Of a stretch of DNA of 64,000 nucleotides, positions 20,351 to 29,564 are shown in pieces (positions within the stretch are counted from its first letter, which is position 1; every line of letters starts with the position of its first letter). The DNA comes from Yersinia entomophaga (GTDB lineage Bacteria > Pseudomonadota > Gammaproteobacteria > Enterobacterales > Enterobacteriaceae). Location of the stretch: contig NZ_CP010029.1 of the NCBI RefSeq assembly GCF_001656035.1, positions 358,410-422,409 of the forward strand, written 5' to 3'. A program made the position numbers and the translations under genes. Below the pieces are notes generated by a model. That model did no database searches. It had not been told where the DNA came from and saw only the letters and a program-made list of their open reading frames with translations.

Positions 20351-21184
20351 ATGGGCCAGGCATTACTTCAATATGCGCCAGATTATCCTGATACTGCACC
20401 GGAAACGAAAAAAAAGGTTCTGGCGGTTAAAGGATTGATGAAAGCCTATGCATCGCAGCATAAGGTGTTGGATAACATCAATTTTGAACTCCATGCTGGA
20501 GAATTTGTAGCGATTATTGGCCGCTCAGGCGCAGGAAAATCAACGTTACTTCATATATTGAATGGCACCATTTCTTCCAGCGGTGGAGAGATTCTTAACT
20601 ATCAGGAGAGTGGGGAAACGCAAAATATTGCCTCGCTGACGGCCAAACAAATGCGTAAATGGCGTGCCAAGTGTGGAATGATTTTTCAGGATTTCTGTCT
20701 GGTTCCTCGCCTCGATGTTATGACCAATGTGTTACTCGGAAGATTAAGTCATACCTCAACGCTTAAATCATTTTTTAAAATATTTGCCGAGCGTGACCGA
20801 GCCAGAGCCGTCGAGCTCTTGCAGTGGTTGAATATGTTGCCACATGCGTTGCAGCGCGCCGAAAATTTATCCGGAGGGCAAATGCAACGCGTGGCTATTT
20901 GTCGCGCGATGATGCAAAACCCTAAAATTCTATTGGCCGATGAGCCTGTAGCCTCCCTCGACCCAAAAAATACCACCCGAATAATGAATACGCTGCAAAA
21001 AATCAGTGAAAACGATATTGCGGTGGTGGTGAACTTACATTCGGTGGCATTAGTTAAAGATTACTGCACGCGAGTGATTGGTATTGCGCAAGGAAAAATT
21101 ATATTTGACGGTCATCCTGATCAACTAAGTGACAGTATTATTCATGATATTTACAACGATGAAGCAACAGATGTTTTGCATTAA
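20351..21184 (+). CDS. phnC: phosphonate-type ABC transporter ATP-binding protein PhnC
   Basis: PhnC is a 277-aa ABC ATPase with Walker [10 protein letters not shown] (about residues 57-65), Q-loop [10 protein letters not shown], signature LSGGQMQR, and Walker [13 protein letters not shown], whose ADEP form is usual in PhnC. It is the first gene of phnC-phnD-phnE-phnE2 and would power import of phosphonates or related oxyanions. A single CTGTAAT at 20293-20299 resembles half of a Pho box, but the second half is poor, so PhoB control is only possible. No C-P lyase or phosphonatase genes are within the window. Confidence 0.9.
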   Translation: MGQALLQYAPDYPDTAPETKKKVLAVKGLMKAYASQHKVLDNINFELHAGEFVAIIGRSGAGKSTLLHILNGTISSSGGEILNYQESGETQNIASLTAKQMRKWRAKCGMIFQDFCLVPRLDVMTNVLLGRLSHTSTLKSFFKIFAERDRARAVELLQWLNMLPHALQRAENLSGGQMQRVAICRAMMQNPKILLADEPVASLDPKNTTRIMNTLQKISENDIAVVVNLHSVALVKDYCTRVIGIAQGKIIFDGHPDQLSDSIIHDIYNDEATDVLH

Positions 21185-21219
21185 TTTCCATTAATCCTCT
21201 ACGGACATAGGTTATTTTA

Positions 21220-22152
21220 ATGAAAAAAGTAATGAGTGTTACTTCGTTAGTGGCAGGTGCGATGATGGTATTTAACGCCACGGCGGCAGATGCACCGAAA
21301 GAAATCAATTTGGGTATTCTCGGTGGCCAAAATGCAACACAGCAGATTGGCGATAATATGTGTGTAAAAGAATTTTTGGACAAAGAATTAAAAGTAAAAA
21401 CCAATTTGCATAATGCTTCGGATTATTCTGGGGTCATTCAAGGATTACTCGGTGGAAAGATTGATATGGTGCTGAGTATGTCACCGTCATCTTTCGCCTC
21501 GGTTTATATTAAAGACCCTAAGGCCGTCGATTTGGTCGGTATTGTCGTCGATGATACCGATCAGTCTCGCGGCTATCACTCTGTGGTCGTGGTGAAGGCA
21601 GACAGCCCTTACCAGAAAATGGAGGATTTAAAGGGGCAAGCCTTTGGTTTTGCCGACCCGGATTCAACTTCGGGTTTCCTGATCCCTAATCAGAGCTTTA
21701 AACAGAAATTCGGCGGAACGCCGGACAATAAATATAACAATTTCTTCTCCAGCGTGACGTTCTCCGGTGGTCATGAGCAAGACATCCTTGGCGTTATTAA
21801 TGGTCAGTTTGCCGGCGCGGTAACCTGGGCATCAATGATCGGCGATTATAATACCGGTTATACTAGCGGAGCTTTCACTCGCATGATTCGTATGGATCAT
21901 CCCGATTTAATGAAACAGATTAGGATTATCTGGCAGTCTCCGTTAATTCCTAATGGCCCAATTCTTGTTCGCAGTGCTTTACCGCCAGCATTCAAAGCGC
22001 AGTTGGTTGCGGCTATCAAAAAACTGGATAAAGAAGACCATGCCTGTTTTATCAAAGCGGTAGGGGGCAAGCAGCATATTGAGGAAACCTCATTGAGCGA
22101 ATACCAAACCGTCATTGATTTGAAGCGCGATCTAACTAAAGGCGACCGTTAA
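21220..22152 (+). CDS. phnD: phosphonate-type ABC transporter substrate-binding protein PhnD
   Basis: PhnD is a 310-aa periplasmic binding protein. A signal peptide (about 23 residues, cleaved near NATAADA) precedes a PhnD/SsuA-like fold with DYSGVIQGLLGGKIDMV, the GYHSVVVVKADSP hinge strand, FADPDSTSGFLIPN, and IWQSPLIPNGPILV. The STSG and SP segments resemble the phosphonate-binding loops of E. coli PhnD, where aminoethylphosphonate is preferred. The true ligand here could be another phosphonate or phosphite. It is separated from phnE by a hairpin-forming spacer. Confidence 0.88.
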   Translation: MKKVMSVTSLVAGAMMVFNATAADAPKEINLGILGGQNATQQIGDNMCVKEFLDKELKVKTNLHNASDYSGVIQGLLGGKIDMVLSMSPSSFASVYIKDPKAVDLVGIVVDDTDQSRGYHSVVVVKADSPYQKMEDLKGQAFGFADPDSTSGFLIPNQSFKQKFGGTPDNKYNNFFSSVTFSGGHEQDILGVINGQFAGAVTWASMIGDYNTGYTSGAFTRMIRMDHPDLMKQIRIIWQSPLIPNGPILVRSALPPAFKAQLVAAIKKLDKEDHACFIKAVGGKQHIEETSLSEYQTVIDLKRDLTKGDR

Positions 22153-22173
22153 GTCGGTTGATATAATGAATAG

Positions 22174-22210
22174 GATAGCTCAGGAACGGAATACCGGAGC
22201 TATCGGTTTT
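22174..22210 (+). terminator. intra-operon hairpin between phnD and phnE
   Basis: GATAGCTC (22174-22181) pairs perfectly with GAGCTATC (22197-22204). The loop holds an inner CGG-AATA-CCG stem, and GGTTTT follows. It may act as a partial terminator or 3'-end stabiliser, so that the binding protein is made in excess over the permeases. Confidence 0.6.
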
Positions 22211-22226
22211 CAGGCGGTAAGTTATT

Positions 22227-23091
22227 TTGAATACTGATTTCAATCATTATTACCAGCAGGTTCGCAGTAAGCAAAAACGCGAAACCTTAATATGGTCTTT
22301 AGCTCTGGTTGTACTCTATTTGGGTGCAGGCAGTATTGCTGAATTTAATCTTCACACCGTTCTAGTTTCATTCCCACATTTTTTTTGACTATCTGGCTGA
22401 AACAATTCCTGTACTTCACTGGCCGGTTTTATTTGCCGATGGGCGTACCGAAGGTTCATTGGCATATTGGGGCTATCGCCTGAATATTCAGCTACCGCTA
22501 ATTTGGGAGACGCTACAGCTTGCCATTGCCGCAACCATTCTCTCGGTTATTGTCGCCTGTATTTTGGCTTTTCTGGCGGCTAATAACACCCACAGCCCAG
22601 CACCAGTCAGATTAGCGATTCGTACCTTTGTTGCATTTTTACGTACCATGCCAGAATTAGCTTGGGCAGTCATGTTTGTTATGGCTTTTGGTATTGGCGC
22701 GATTCCCGGTTTTTTGGCTCTGGCGTTACATACGATAGGTAGCCTGACCAAATTATTCTATGAGTCTATTGAAACTGCCTCAAATAAACCTGTTCGCGGT
22801 TTGACAGCTTGTGGTGCTAGTAAATTGCAACGTATGCGTTTTGGTCTTTGGCCGCAGGTGAAACCTATCTTTCTGTCTTACAGCTTTATGCGATTGGAAA
22901 TTAATTTTCGCCAGTCAACCATACTGGGTTTGGTCGGCGCGGGCGGAATAGGACAAGAGCTAATGACGTCTATTAAGTTGGATCGTTATGATCAGGTCAG
23001 CATCACGCTGTTGCTGATTATTACCGTGGTTTCATTACTAGATTACGCCTCCGGAAAATTACGTAAACGTGTTGTGGAAGGAGCCGCTTAA
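22227..23091 (+). pseudogene. phnE: phosphonate-type permease PhnE (copy 1), frameshifted at an 8-T run
   Basis: The region encodes a PhnE-type permease in two frames. From a TTG at 22227 (after GGCGG) the reading is MNTDFNHYYQQVRSKQKRET... up to SFPHFF, then stops at TGA. One frame over it continues DYLAETIPVLHWPVLFADGRTEGS... to 23091. The shift falls at eight Ts (22379-22386); seven Ts would give one ORF of ~287 aa. The downstream part holds the permease EAA-like loop (RGLTACGASKLQRMRFGLWPQ) and SSxLG-like GLVGAGGIG. An 8-T tract can also cause polymerase slippage or sequencing error, so the gene may still be expressed. Confidence 0.8.
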
Positions 23092-24008
23092 TGATGACGA
23101 ATACGCTTTCGCCAGCCGATGTGATTTCTCTGAAGCAGCAACATCCGACCCTTTTCTCGCAGCAGCGGCGCTATCTTCGCTTGGTCGTTGGCATCGGCGT
23201 GGCCATTGTTTTCTATTATATTTTCTTCTTTAATTTCTTTGGTATTCCCTGGTCTGCCTTCGTTCACGGCAGCCAGCAAATAGGGCGCTATTTCCTGAGA
23301 ATGTTTGTCTGGCATGATTTTATCAACTGGCCGTTTAAATATTACTTTGGTCAGATTTTTATTACTTTAGCCATTGTATTCGCCGGTACGCTTACAGCGA
23401 CGTTTATTGCGTTGCCACTGTCCTTTCTTGCTGCCCGTAATGTCATGGATACGCCGGTATTACGAGTTACCTCTTTTGTTGTGCGCCGTTTTCTCGATGT
23501 TTTTCGCGGTATCGATATGGCGATTTGGGGGCTGATTTTTGTTCGTGCCGTAGGAATGGGGCCGTTAGCGGGGGTTCTGGCCATTTTTATGCAGGATATG
23601 GGCTTACTGGGTAAACTCTATGCTGAGGGACACGAGGCAGTCGATAAATCCCCTAGCCGTGGATTAACTGCAATGGGGGCCAACCCATTACAAAAACACC
23701 GCTTTGGTATTTTCACCCAGTCGTTTCCAACTTTTCTGGCGCTTAGCCTGTATCAGATAGAGTCTAATACCCGTTCTGCGGCAGTGTTAGGTTTTGTCGG
23801 TGCTGGCGGTATCGGTTTGGTTTACGCAGAGAATATGCGTTTATGGAACTGGGATGTGGTGATGTTTATTACGTTGATTATGGTGGTTATTGTGATGGTG
23901 ATGGATAAAATATCTGCCATGTTGCGCAATAAATACATTATTGGCGAAGAGATTAGCCCGTATAAATCAGACTCAAGAGATCTGTGCGTTATCACTAACG
24001 ATAAGTAA
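23091..24008 (+). CDS. phnE: phosphonate-type ABC permease PhnE (copy 2)
   Basis: This 305-aa membrane permease has about six helices. It has the conserved transport loop SRGLTAMGANPLQKHRFGIFTQ, followed by NTRSAAVLGFVGAGGIGLVYAENM. Its start overlaps the stop of copy 1 by one base (TAATG), so the two permeases are coupled and probably form a heterodimer, as in other PhnCDEE systems. If copy 1 is truly dead, a homodimer of this protein would have to replace it. It is the last gene of the operon. Confidence 0.9.
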   Translation: MMTNTLSPADVISLKQQHPTLFSQQRRYLRLVVGIGVAIVFYYIFFFNFFGIPWSAFVHGSQQIGRYFLRMFVWHDFINWPFKYYFGQIFITLAIVFAGTLTATFIALPLSFLAARNVMDTPVLRVTSFVVRRFLDVFRGIDMAIWGLIFVRAVGMGPLAGVLAIFMQDMGLLGKLYAEGHEAVDKSPSRGLTAMGANPLQKHRFGIFTQSFPTFLALSLYQIESNTRSAAVLGFVGAGGIGLVYAENMRLWNWDVVMFITLIMVVIVMVMDKISAMLRNKYIIGEEISPYKSDSRDLCVITNDK

Positions 24009-24198
24009 TTTCTGTTTTTATACCAGAGCCCAATCAGGCGCATTTTTGTGTGGTTGGGTTCTGATATGTTATTTTACTAATCAGTTGTCAATTTATATTT
24101 GTTTTTGTTTAACGTTTATTTGTGATTTTGAATAATGTCGTTATTTTGTATTTAATAATTACTTGCTTTTTTCACGATTATATCAAATTAAATTTACA

Positions 24199-24227
24199 TT
24201 GAGAAAAAAGGATTATCTCTATATAAT
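24199..24227 (+). promoter_or_regulatory. strong sigma70 promoter of yehS
   Basis: TTGAGA (24199-24204), 17 bp, then TATAAT (24222-24227) is a near-consensus housekeeping promoter. The expected start near 24234 gives a leader of about 80 nt before yehS. The remaining 24009-24198 spacer is AT-rich with nothing recognisable. Confidence 0.75.
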
Positions 24228-24314
24228 ACTGCCCGCCAGACGTTAAAGAAGCTTTTTTGTTATTCTTGCGACATTCGCACACGTCTATTAAATTAATTGG
24301 AATAGGGCAGTAAT

Positions 24315-24785
24315 ATGATCAACAACGATGTGCTCCGCAGTGTTCGCTATATGCTTAATGTTAACGATGCTAAAATCGTAGAAATCATCAAGTTAACTGA
24401 TTTTGAAGTGAACAGCGCGGATGTCGTTAATTTCCTTAAGAAAGAAGACGAAGCTGGTTACCAGAATTGTCCTGATGAGGTCATGGCTCATTTTCTTAAC
24501 GGTCTGATCTTCTTTAAGCGTGGTAAGGATGACAAATTCCCAGCTCCGTCTATTGAAGCACGTATCACTAATAATATTGTGCTGAAAAAGCTGCGCGTAG
24601 CCTTCGAGTTGAAAGATACCGATATGCACGATATCTTCACCTCCGTTGATTTTCCGGTGTCCAAACCTGAATTGAACGCGTTGTTCCGTAAGGACGACAG
24701 CAAAAACTTCCGTCCTTGTGGCGATCAGGTGCTGCGTTACTTCCTGAAGGGCCTGACTCTGCGGGTGCGCGGTCCTAAAAAATAG
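24315..24785 (+). CDS. yehS: DUF1456 family protein YehS
   Basis: YehS is 156 aa and consists of two copies of the DUF1456 domain (about residues 3-70 and 88-152). Each has the pattern N-hydrophobic-R-lysine-helix followed by FLxKxD/E...F..C.DxxxxxFLxGL. It aligns end to end with E. coli YehS. The fold suggests a duplicated helical regulator-like module, but the function is unknown. In E. coli it lies next to yehT/yehU; here its neighbours are phnE2 and sseA. Confidence 0.92.
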   Translation: MINNDVLRSVRYMLNVNDAKIVEIIKLTDFEVNSADVVNFLKKEDEAGYQNCPDEVMAHFLNGLIFFKRGKDDKFPAPSIEARITNNIVLKKLRVAFELKDTDMHDIFTSVDFPVSKPELNALFRKDDSKNFRPCGDQVLRYFLKGLTLRVRGPKK

Positions 24786-24838
24786 TCGTTTTAATATGAC
24801 ATAATGATAATGGCGGGCATTGGTTCGCCGTTATTGTA

Positions 24839-24878
24839 TTTTTCACTTTTTCACTTTTTCACTTTTTCACTTTTTCAC
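24839..24878 (+). repeat. perfect 5 x 8 bp tandem repeat (TTTTTCAC)
   Basis: Five exact copies of TTTTTCAC stand 53 bp after the yehS stop, in the 390-bp spacer before the convergent sseA gene. No spacers separate the copies. Such octamers change copy number by slipped-strand mispairing. No other feature was seen in 24879-25175 apart from AT-rich sequence. Confidence 0.95.
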
Positions 24879-25175
24879 TGTTTAAAGAATAAATTAATGA
24901 ATGATGAATTAAATGGATTTTTTATGATTATTATTATTTCTAATGCGGATTTTTATTAAACTTCATTAAATTTGATATTCGTATAAACGAATGTTATTTG
25001 CTTTTTTTCATTAACTAAATTAATTACCCCTGAACTGTTAACTAAAATGTATTTTGATGGCCATAATGTTGAAGTTGATATCTGCCCAGACTTTGTTTGA
25101 GGCGTTTGTTATCTATCCAAATCCGCAGTGGCCGGATATTAATCCGGCCATTTAGATTATTAATAATCGTAGAGG

Positions 25176-26027
25176 TTATCTGGGGCTAACTTCAATGGGG
25201 AGAAAATCTGATGCACCCCATTCGGCCCAGGAACCGTCATATAAAGATACAGAACGAGCTTTTATTGCGTGTAACCCCAATGCCAGTACCGCAGCGGTTA
25301 CGCCGGAACCACAGCTAACAACGATCGGTTTTTCCAGATCGACACCGTTAGATTGGAAAATATCCCGCAGAATCTCTGGCGATTTGAGCTGGCCTTGCTC
25401 AATCATCTGGCCCCAGGGAATATTGATGCTGCCGGGAATATGCCCTAATCGCAGGCCGGGGCGAGGTTCCGGTTCCGCGCCAGCAAACCGTGGCGTCGGG
25501 CGCGCGTCCAGGATCTGCGTGTCCGGTTCGTCTATAGCGGCGAGAACCTGCTCGTAATTTTTAACAGATTTCTCGTTTAGCGTGGCGGTAAACCACTGTG
25601 GAGCCGGATTGGCTGGCCCGCTTTCCAGTGGCAAACCGGCTTGTTTCCACTGTTCAATACCGCCTTCCAGCACGCGAACGTCACGGGCGCCAAAAGTGCG
25701 AAATGTCCACCAGCCTCGCGGGGCTGAGAAAAGGTTGCCATCGTCATACAACACTATCGTGTGCTGATCGTTGATACCCAATTTACCCATTGCTTCACCG
25801 AATGCTTCGGCGCTGGGCAACATGTGAGGCAGATCGGTACTGTGGTCGGAAACCTCATCAATATTAAAGAAAACCGCACCGGGGATATGGCCTTGCTCAA
25901 ACTCGGCTTGAATATCGCGTTTAGGGTTTAGCCCCGGCGGTGACAGCCGGGCATCCAGAATAACCACTTGTTTATCGTCTAAATGTTCAGCCAGCCAGTG
26001 CGGGCTAACCAGAAAAGAAGGGTTCAT
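25176..26027 (-). CDS. sseA: 3-mercaptopyruvate sulfurtransferase SseA
   Basis: SseA is a 283-aa two-domain rhodanese that transfers sulfur from 3-mercaptopyruvate to thiol acceptors or cyanide. The N-terminal rhodanese domain (about 8-130) lacks a catalytic cysteine. The C-terminal domain has the active loop SCGSGVTA (Cys about 239), the form specific to mercaptopyruvate sulfurtransferases rather than thiosulfate ones. SFLVSPHWLAEHL and GHIPGAVFFNID are also typical. AGGTGA supports the start. Monocistronic by context. Confidence 0.95.
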   Translation of the reverse strand: MNPSFLVSPHWLAEHLDDKQVVILDARLSPPGLNPKRDIQAEFEQGHIPGAVFFNIDEVSDHSTDLPHMLPSAEAFGEAMGKLGINDQHTIVLYDDGNLFSAPRGWWTFRTFGARDVRVLEGGIEQWKQAGLPLESGPANPAPQWFTATLNEKSVKNYEQVLAAIDEPDTQILDARPTPRFAGAEPEPRPGLRLGHIPGSINIPWGQMIEQGQLKSPEILRDIFQSNGVDLEKPIVVSCGSGVTAAVLALGLHAIKARSVSLYDGSWAEWGASDFLPIEVSPR

Positions 26028-26475
26028 CGAAAGTCACCTGTCCGTGGGTTAATGAAAATATTTAGCTTACAACTATATATCTAAATTGGGCACAGAGGCT
26101 TTTCTCTCGTCACTATCTTTCCCTATTGCGCGTTGGCTCGAATTTTTCCCGTTCCCTTGGTAGGGATTAATACGGGCTTATCAGTAGCGCCGCGGGGGAT
26201 TTGTGGTGAATGGCTATACTGTATGGTTAGGCGAGTATGCATGCCAGCCGAGCGAGGTTGAAATTCACCCGTTTCACGACCTTGGGGCTGACTACCCATC
26301 ATGATGATAGCTGGGAGAAGTGGCTAAGTTTGCGTAGGTTTAATGGATAGCCGCTGAAGATTAAACGAACGACTAAGGCAAATAAAGTCGACATAGTTAT
26401 TGATTTGTTAATAGTTATTGGGTCATAAAGAACCCTGTAACTCATTAAAATCCTTCGATGATAAGAGGCAAACCG
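26028..26475. other. sseA-osmF divergent spacer with possible sigma-S -10
   Basis: This 448-bp region holds no gene. GGCTATACT at 26212-26220 carries CTATACT, the sigma-S type -10 preceded by a G. The E. coli yehZYXW operon is RpoS-dependent, so this could be its counterpart, with a ~250-nt leader. An alternative is an unrecognised promoter closer to osmF. Confidence 0.35.
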
Positions 26476-27408
26476 ATGGCACTAACCCTTACCCTTAGAC
26501 CTGTTATAGCACTGGCAACCATCATGTTAAGCCTGACGACTGGTCTGGCACAGGCGGCAGATAGCGTGCGTGTGGGGTCTAAAATCGATACTGAAGGCTC
26601 ACTGCTGGGCAATATTATTGTGCAGGTTCTGGAGGCCAATAATATTAAAACCACCAACAAATCTCAGTTGGGTACGACCAAAGTGGTGCGAGCGGCGATC
26701 AGCGCGGGTGAAATTGATATTTATCCTGAATATACCGGCAACGGTGCCTTTTTCTTCTCAAATGAAAAAGATCCGGCGTGGAAAAACGCTCAGGCCGGTT
26801 ACGAGAAAGTCAAAGCGCTGGATTATGAAAAAAATAAGCTGGTCTGGCTGGATGCAGCGCCGGCAAACAATACTTGGACCATTGCGGTTCGTCAGGATTT
26901 AGCCAGTCAAAATAATCTTAAGACGCTGGCTGATTTAGGCAAATGGATAAGCGATGGTGGTCAGTTCAAACTGGCGGCTTCGGCAGAATTTATTGAACGC
27001 CCAGATGCGTTACCTGCGTTTGAGCAGGCGTATGGCTTCAAATTAAATCAGGACCAACTGCTGTCGCTGGCGGGAGGCGATACGGCTGTCACCATTAAAG
27101 CGGCGGCGGAGCAAACCTCCGGTGTGAATGCGGCTATGGCTTACGGCACTGACGGCCCAGTGGCCGCTTTGGGCTTACAAACGCTGACTGACCCTAAAGG
27201 CGTTCAACCGATTTATGCCCCGGCGCCGATTATCCGCGAAGCGACGCTGAAGCAGCATCCTGAAATTTCTGCCGTGTTGAATCCGGTTTTTGCAACTCTT
27301 GATGGCTCAACCCTGCAAAAACTGAATGCGCGGATTGCCGTCGAAGGACAGGATGCGAAGAAGGTTGCCGCGAGCTATCTAAAAGAGAAAGGGTTTATCA
27401 AAGGTTAA
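26476..27408 (+). CDS. osmF: osmoprotectant ABC transporter substrate-binding protein OsmF (YehZ)
   Basis: OsmF is a 310-aa glycine betaine/choline-type binding protein. A signal peptide ends near AQAAD (about residue 28). The mature protein starts with VRVGSKIDTEGSLLGNII and has QLGTTKVVRAAISAGEIDIYPEYTGNG, the OpuAC family signature. E. coli YehZ binds glycine betaine with low affinity. The ATG at 26476 follows AAGAGG; another ATG six codons earlier lacks one. It heads the osmF-yehY-yehX-yehW operon. Confidence 0.94.
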   Translation: MALTLTLRPVIALATIMLSLTTGLAQAADSVRVGSKIDTEGSLLGNIIVQVLEANNIKTTNKSQLGTTKVVRAAISAGEIDIYPEYTGNGAFFFSNEKDPAWKNAQAGYEKVKALDYEKNKLVWLDAAPANNTWTIAVRQDLASQNNLKTLADLGKWISDGGQFKLAASAEFIERPDALPAFEQAYGFKLNQDQLLSLAGGDTAVTIKAAAEQTSGVNAAMAYGTDGPVAALGLQTLTDPKGVQPIYAPAPIIREATLKQHPEISAVLNPVFATLDGSTLQKLNARIAVEGQDAKKVAASYLKEKGFIKG

Positions 27409-27425
27409 TCCTCGTAATGAAATAC

Positions 27426-27458
27426 TGACCGGCGACGGATTGCATCTTTAGCCGGTCA
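27426..27458 (+). other. intra-operon hairpin between osmF and yehY
   Basis: TGACCGGC (27426-27433) and GCCGGTCA (27451-27458) form a perfect 8-bp stem with a 17-base loop. No T-run follows, so it is more likely an mRNA stabiliser at the end of osmF than a terminator. Confidence 0.6.
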
Positions 27459-27474
27459 TGGAGACTTTTTGTTT

Positions 27475-28629
27475 ATGTTAGTCAAAAACCGCGTGCTGCT
27501 GGCGCTGGTGACGTTGCTGATTTTGGCAGGTGCCGGGCTTCCTTTTCTCAGCCACGCGCAGAATCGGTTGATTTCAGGGCAGGGTATTGCCTTCTTGTCT
27601 TTATTACATGGGCCTGTGGGGTTAGTGCTGTTGCCCGTTATCGCTTTGATTGCCCTTTCTTTCGTTTCCCCTAAACCTTGGATTTACGCGGTTATTGTCC
27701 TGATGGCGGAGTTGCTGCTATTCGGTTTGGTCTGGTTGGCGGGATTTACTGCCTTTCAGCTTTCCGGTGGCGAAGAGAGCCTGGTTCGCACTTCGCTGAG
27801 CGGCGCTTTCTGGCTAATGGCCGGATTAACCTTTCTGATTGCCGTCGATAGCCTTTCCAGAGCAATTACCAGCCCGCTGTGGCGTATGTTAGCCAGCGTG
27901 CAGGTACTCGCCCCTGTGATTATTCTGTTGTTTATCGGTCAGTTGGATCAACTGTCGCTGATGAAGGAATATGCCAACCGACAGGACGTCTTCGCTGATG
28001 CCTTCTGGCAGCACCTCGGAATTTTGTTGGCGACAGTTATTCCTACCGTTTTGCTGGGAATCCCGCTTGGGATGCTGTGCTTTCGTTCTTATCGCCTGAA
28101 AACCGCTATTTTTTCCGTGCTAAATATCATCCAGACGGTGCCTTCTATTGCGTTATTTGGTTTGCTGATCGCGCCGCTGGCGGGGTTAGCCGCAGCCTGG
28201 CCGTGGCTGGCAAAGCTGGGAGTGAGCGGGATCGGTCTGGCTCCGGCAATTATTGCATTGGTACTTTATGCCTTGCTGCCGTTGGTTCGCAGCGTGGTTG
28301 CCGGATTGGAAAGCGTACCGGATAGCGTGATGGAATCGGCGCGGGGAATGGGGATGACCGGTAGCCAACTGTTTGTTCGGGTGCAAATCCCGCTGGCGTT
28401 GCCGTTGATTCTATCGGGCATTCGCATTGTGGCAGTGCAAACCGTCGGGTTAGCGGTGGTTGCAGCCCTGATTGGTGCCGGTGGATTAGGCGCTATCGTG
28501 TTTCAGGGATTATTAAGCAGCGCATTGGATTTGGTGTTGCTGGGCGTTATACCGGTGATAGTGATGGCCATCGTTGTTGATTCACTGTTTAAATTTATGG
28601 TTTCTTTTCTGGATGTGACCCGCCGATGA
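27475..28629 (+). CDS. yehY: osmoprotectant ABC permease YehY
   Basis: YehY is a 384-aa membrane permease. About five extra N-terminal helices precede a binding-protein-dependent permease domain (about 180-380) with the cytoplasmic loop VMESARGMGMTGSQLFVRVQIPLALPLILSGIR. The length equals E. coli YehY (385 aa). The ATG at 27475 lies nine bases after GGAGAC; an in-frame TTG two codons earlier is less likely. Its stop overlaps the yehX start (ATGA). Confidence 0.93.
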   Translation: MLVKNRVLLALVTLLILAGAGLPFLSHAQNRLISGQGIAFLSLLHGPVGLVLLPVIALIALSFVSPKPWIYAVIVLMAELLLFGLVWLAGFTAFQLSGGEESLVRTSLSGAFWLMAGLTFLIAVDSLSRAITSPLWRMLASVQVLAPVIILLFIGQLDQLSLMKEYANRQDVFADAFWQHLGILLATVIPTVLLGIPLGMLCFRSYRLKTAIFSVLNIIQTVPSIALFGLLIAPLAGLAAAWPWLAKLGVSGIGLAPAIIALVLYALLPLVRSVVAGLESVPDSVMESARGMGMTGSQLFVRVQIPLALPLILSGIRIVAVQTVGLAVVAALIGAGGLGAIVFQGLLSSALDLVLLGVIPVIVMAIVVDSLFKFMVSFLDVTRR

Positions 28630-29564
28630 TTCATTTTTATCAGGTTAGTAAATATTTTGCCGGCAAACTGGCGGTAGATAATCTCTCACTGGATATTGCC
28701 AAAGGGGAGTTTACCGTCTTGATCGGCACTTCTGGCTCGGGTAAGTCCACGACGTTAAAAATGATTAACCGGCTGATCGAGCACGATGAAGGGCAAATTC
28801 ACTTTGCCGGTGAAGAAATTCAAAAATTCAAACCCGAAGATTTGCGCCGTCGGATGGGCTACGCGATTCAATCTATCGGCCTGTTTCCGCATTGGACGGT
28901 AGAGCAAAATATCGGCACCGTTCCGCAACTGCTTAAATGGCCGCGTGAGAAAATCCGCCAGCGGGTCACGGAGTTATTGAATCTGTTGCAACTGGATGCG
29001 GATCAGTTCCGCCACCGTTATCCTCATGAGCTTTCGGGTGGGCAACAGCAGCGGGTTGGGGTTGCCAGAGCGTTGGCTGCCGACCCGGAAGTGCTGTTGA
29101 TGGATGAACCTTTCGGCGCGCTGGATCCGGTGACTCGCTCAGCGTTACAGTTTGAAATTGCCCGTATACACCAAATGTCAGGCCGAACCATAGTGCTGGT
29201 AACCCATGATATTGACGAAGCCTTGAATCTGGCCGATCGCATTGTGCTATTGGATCAGGGGAAAGTGGTGCAGCAAGGCACGCCAATTCAAATGTTGACG
29301 CAGCCGGCTAACGATTTTGTGCGTGATTTCTTTGGCCGGAGCGATTTGGGGATCAAACTGTTGGCACTTGGTTGGGCGGCGCAGCGTATGAGGGTTGGGG
29401 AAAGCGTGGCGGGAGAGCCGATTTTGGCGTCAACCAGCCTGCGGGAAGCGCTTTCGCTGTTTGTCTCACGTAAAGCCGATAGATTGCAGGTGATCGATGA
29501 ATTATCACAGCCTCTCGGCGTGCTCTATTTTTCCGATCTGATCGCCAGTCAGGAGCAGCCATGA
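28626..29564 (+). CDS. yehX: osmoprotectant ABC ATP-binding protein YehX
   Basis: YehX is a 312-aa ABC ATPase of the betaine/proline (OpuA/ProV) type. It has Walker [10 protein letters not shown], signature LSGGQQQR, Walker [13 protein letters not shown] and the THDIDEA switch. After about residue 240 it has a C-terminal region with one CBS-like segment. It overlaps yehY and yehW by four bases each, showing tight coupling within the importer operon. Confidence 0.94.
   Translation: MIHFYQVSKYFAGKLAVDNLSLDIAKGEFTVLIGTSGSGKSTTLKMINRLIEHDEGQIHFAGEEIQKFKPEDLRRRMGYAIQSIGLFPHWTVEQNIGTVPQLLKWPREKIRQRVTELLNLLQLDADQFRHRYPHELSGGQQQRVGVARALAADPEVLLMDEPFGALDPVTRSALQFEIARIHQMSGRTIVLVTHDIDEALNLADRIVLLDQGKVVQQGTPIQMLTQPANDFVRDFFGRSDLGIKLLALGWAAQRMRVGESVAGEPILASTSLREALSLFVSRKADRLQVIDELSQPLGVLYFSDLIASQEQP

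Noticed and set aside
24839..24878. The octamer array as a CRISPR
   Set aside because: Copies are contiguous with no spacers and the unit is only 8 bp; a simple tandem repeat.
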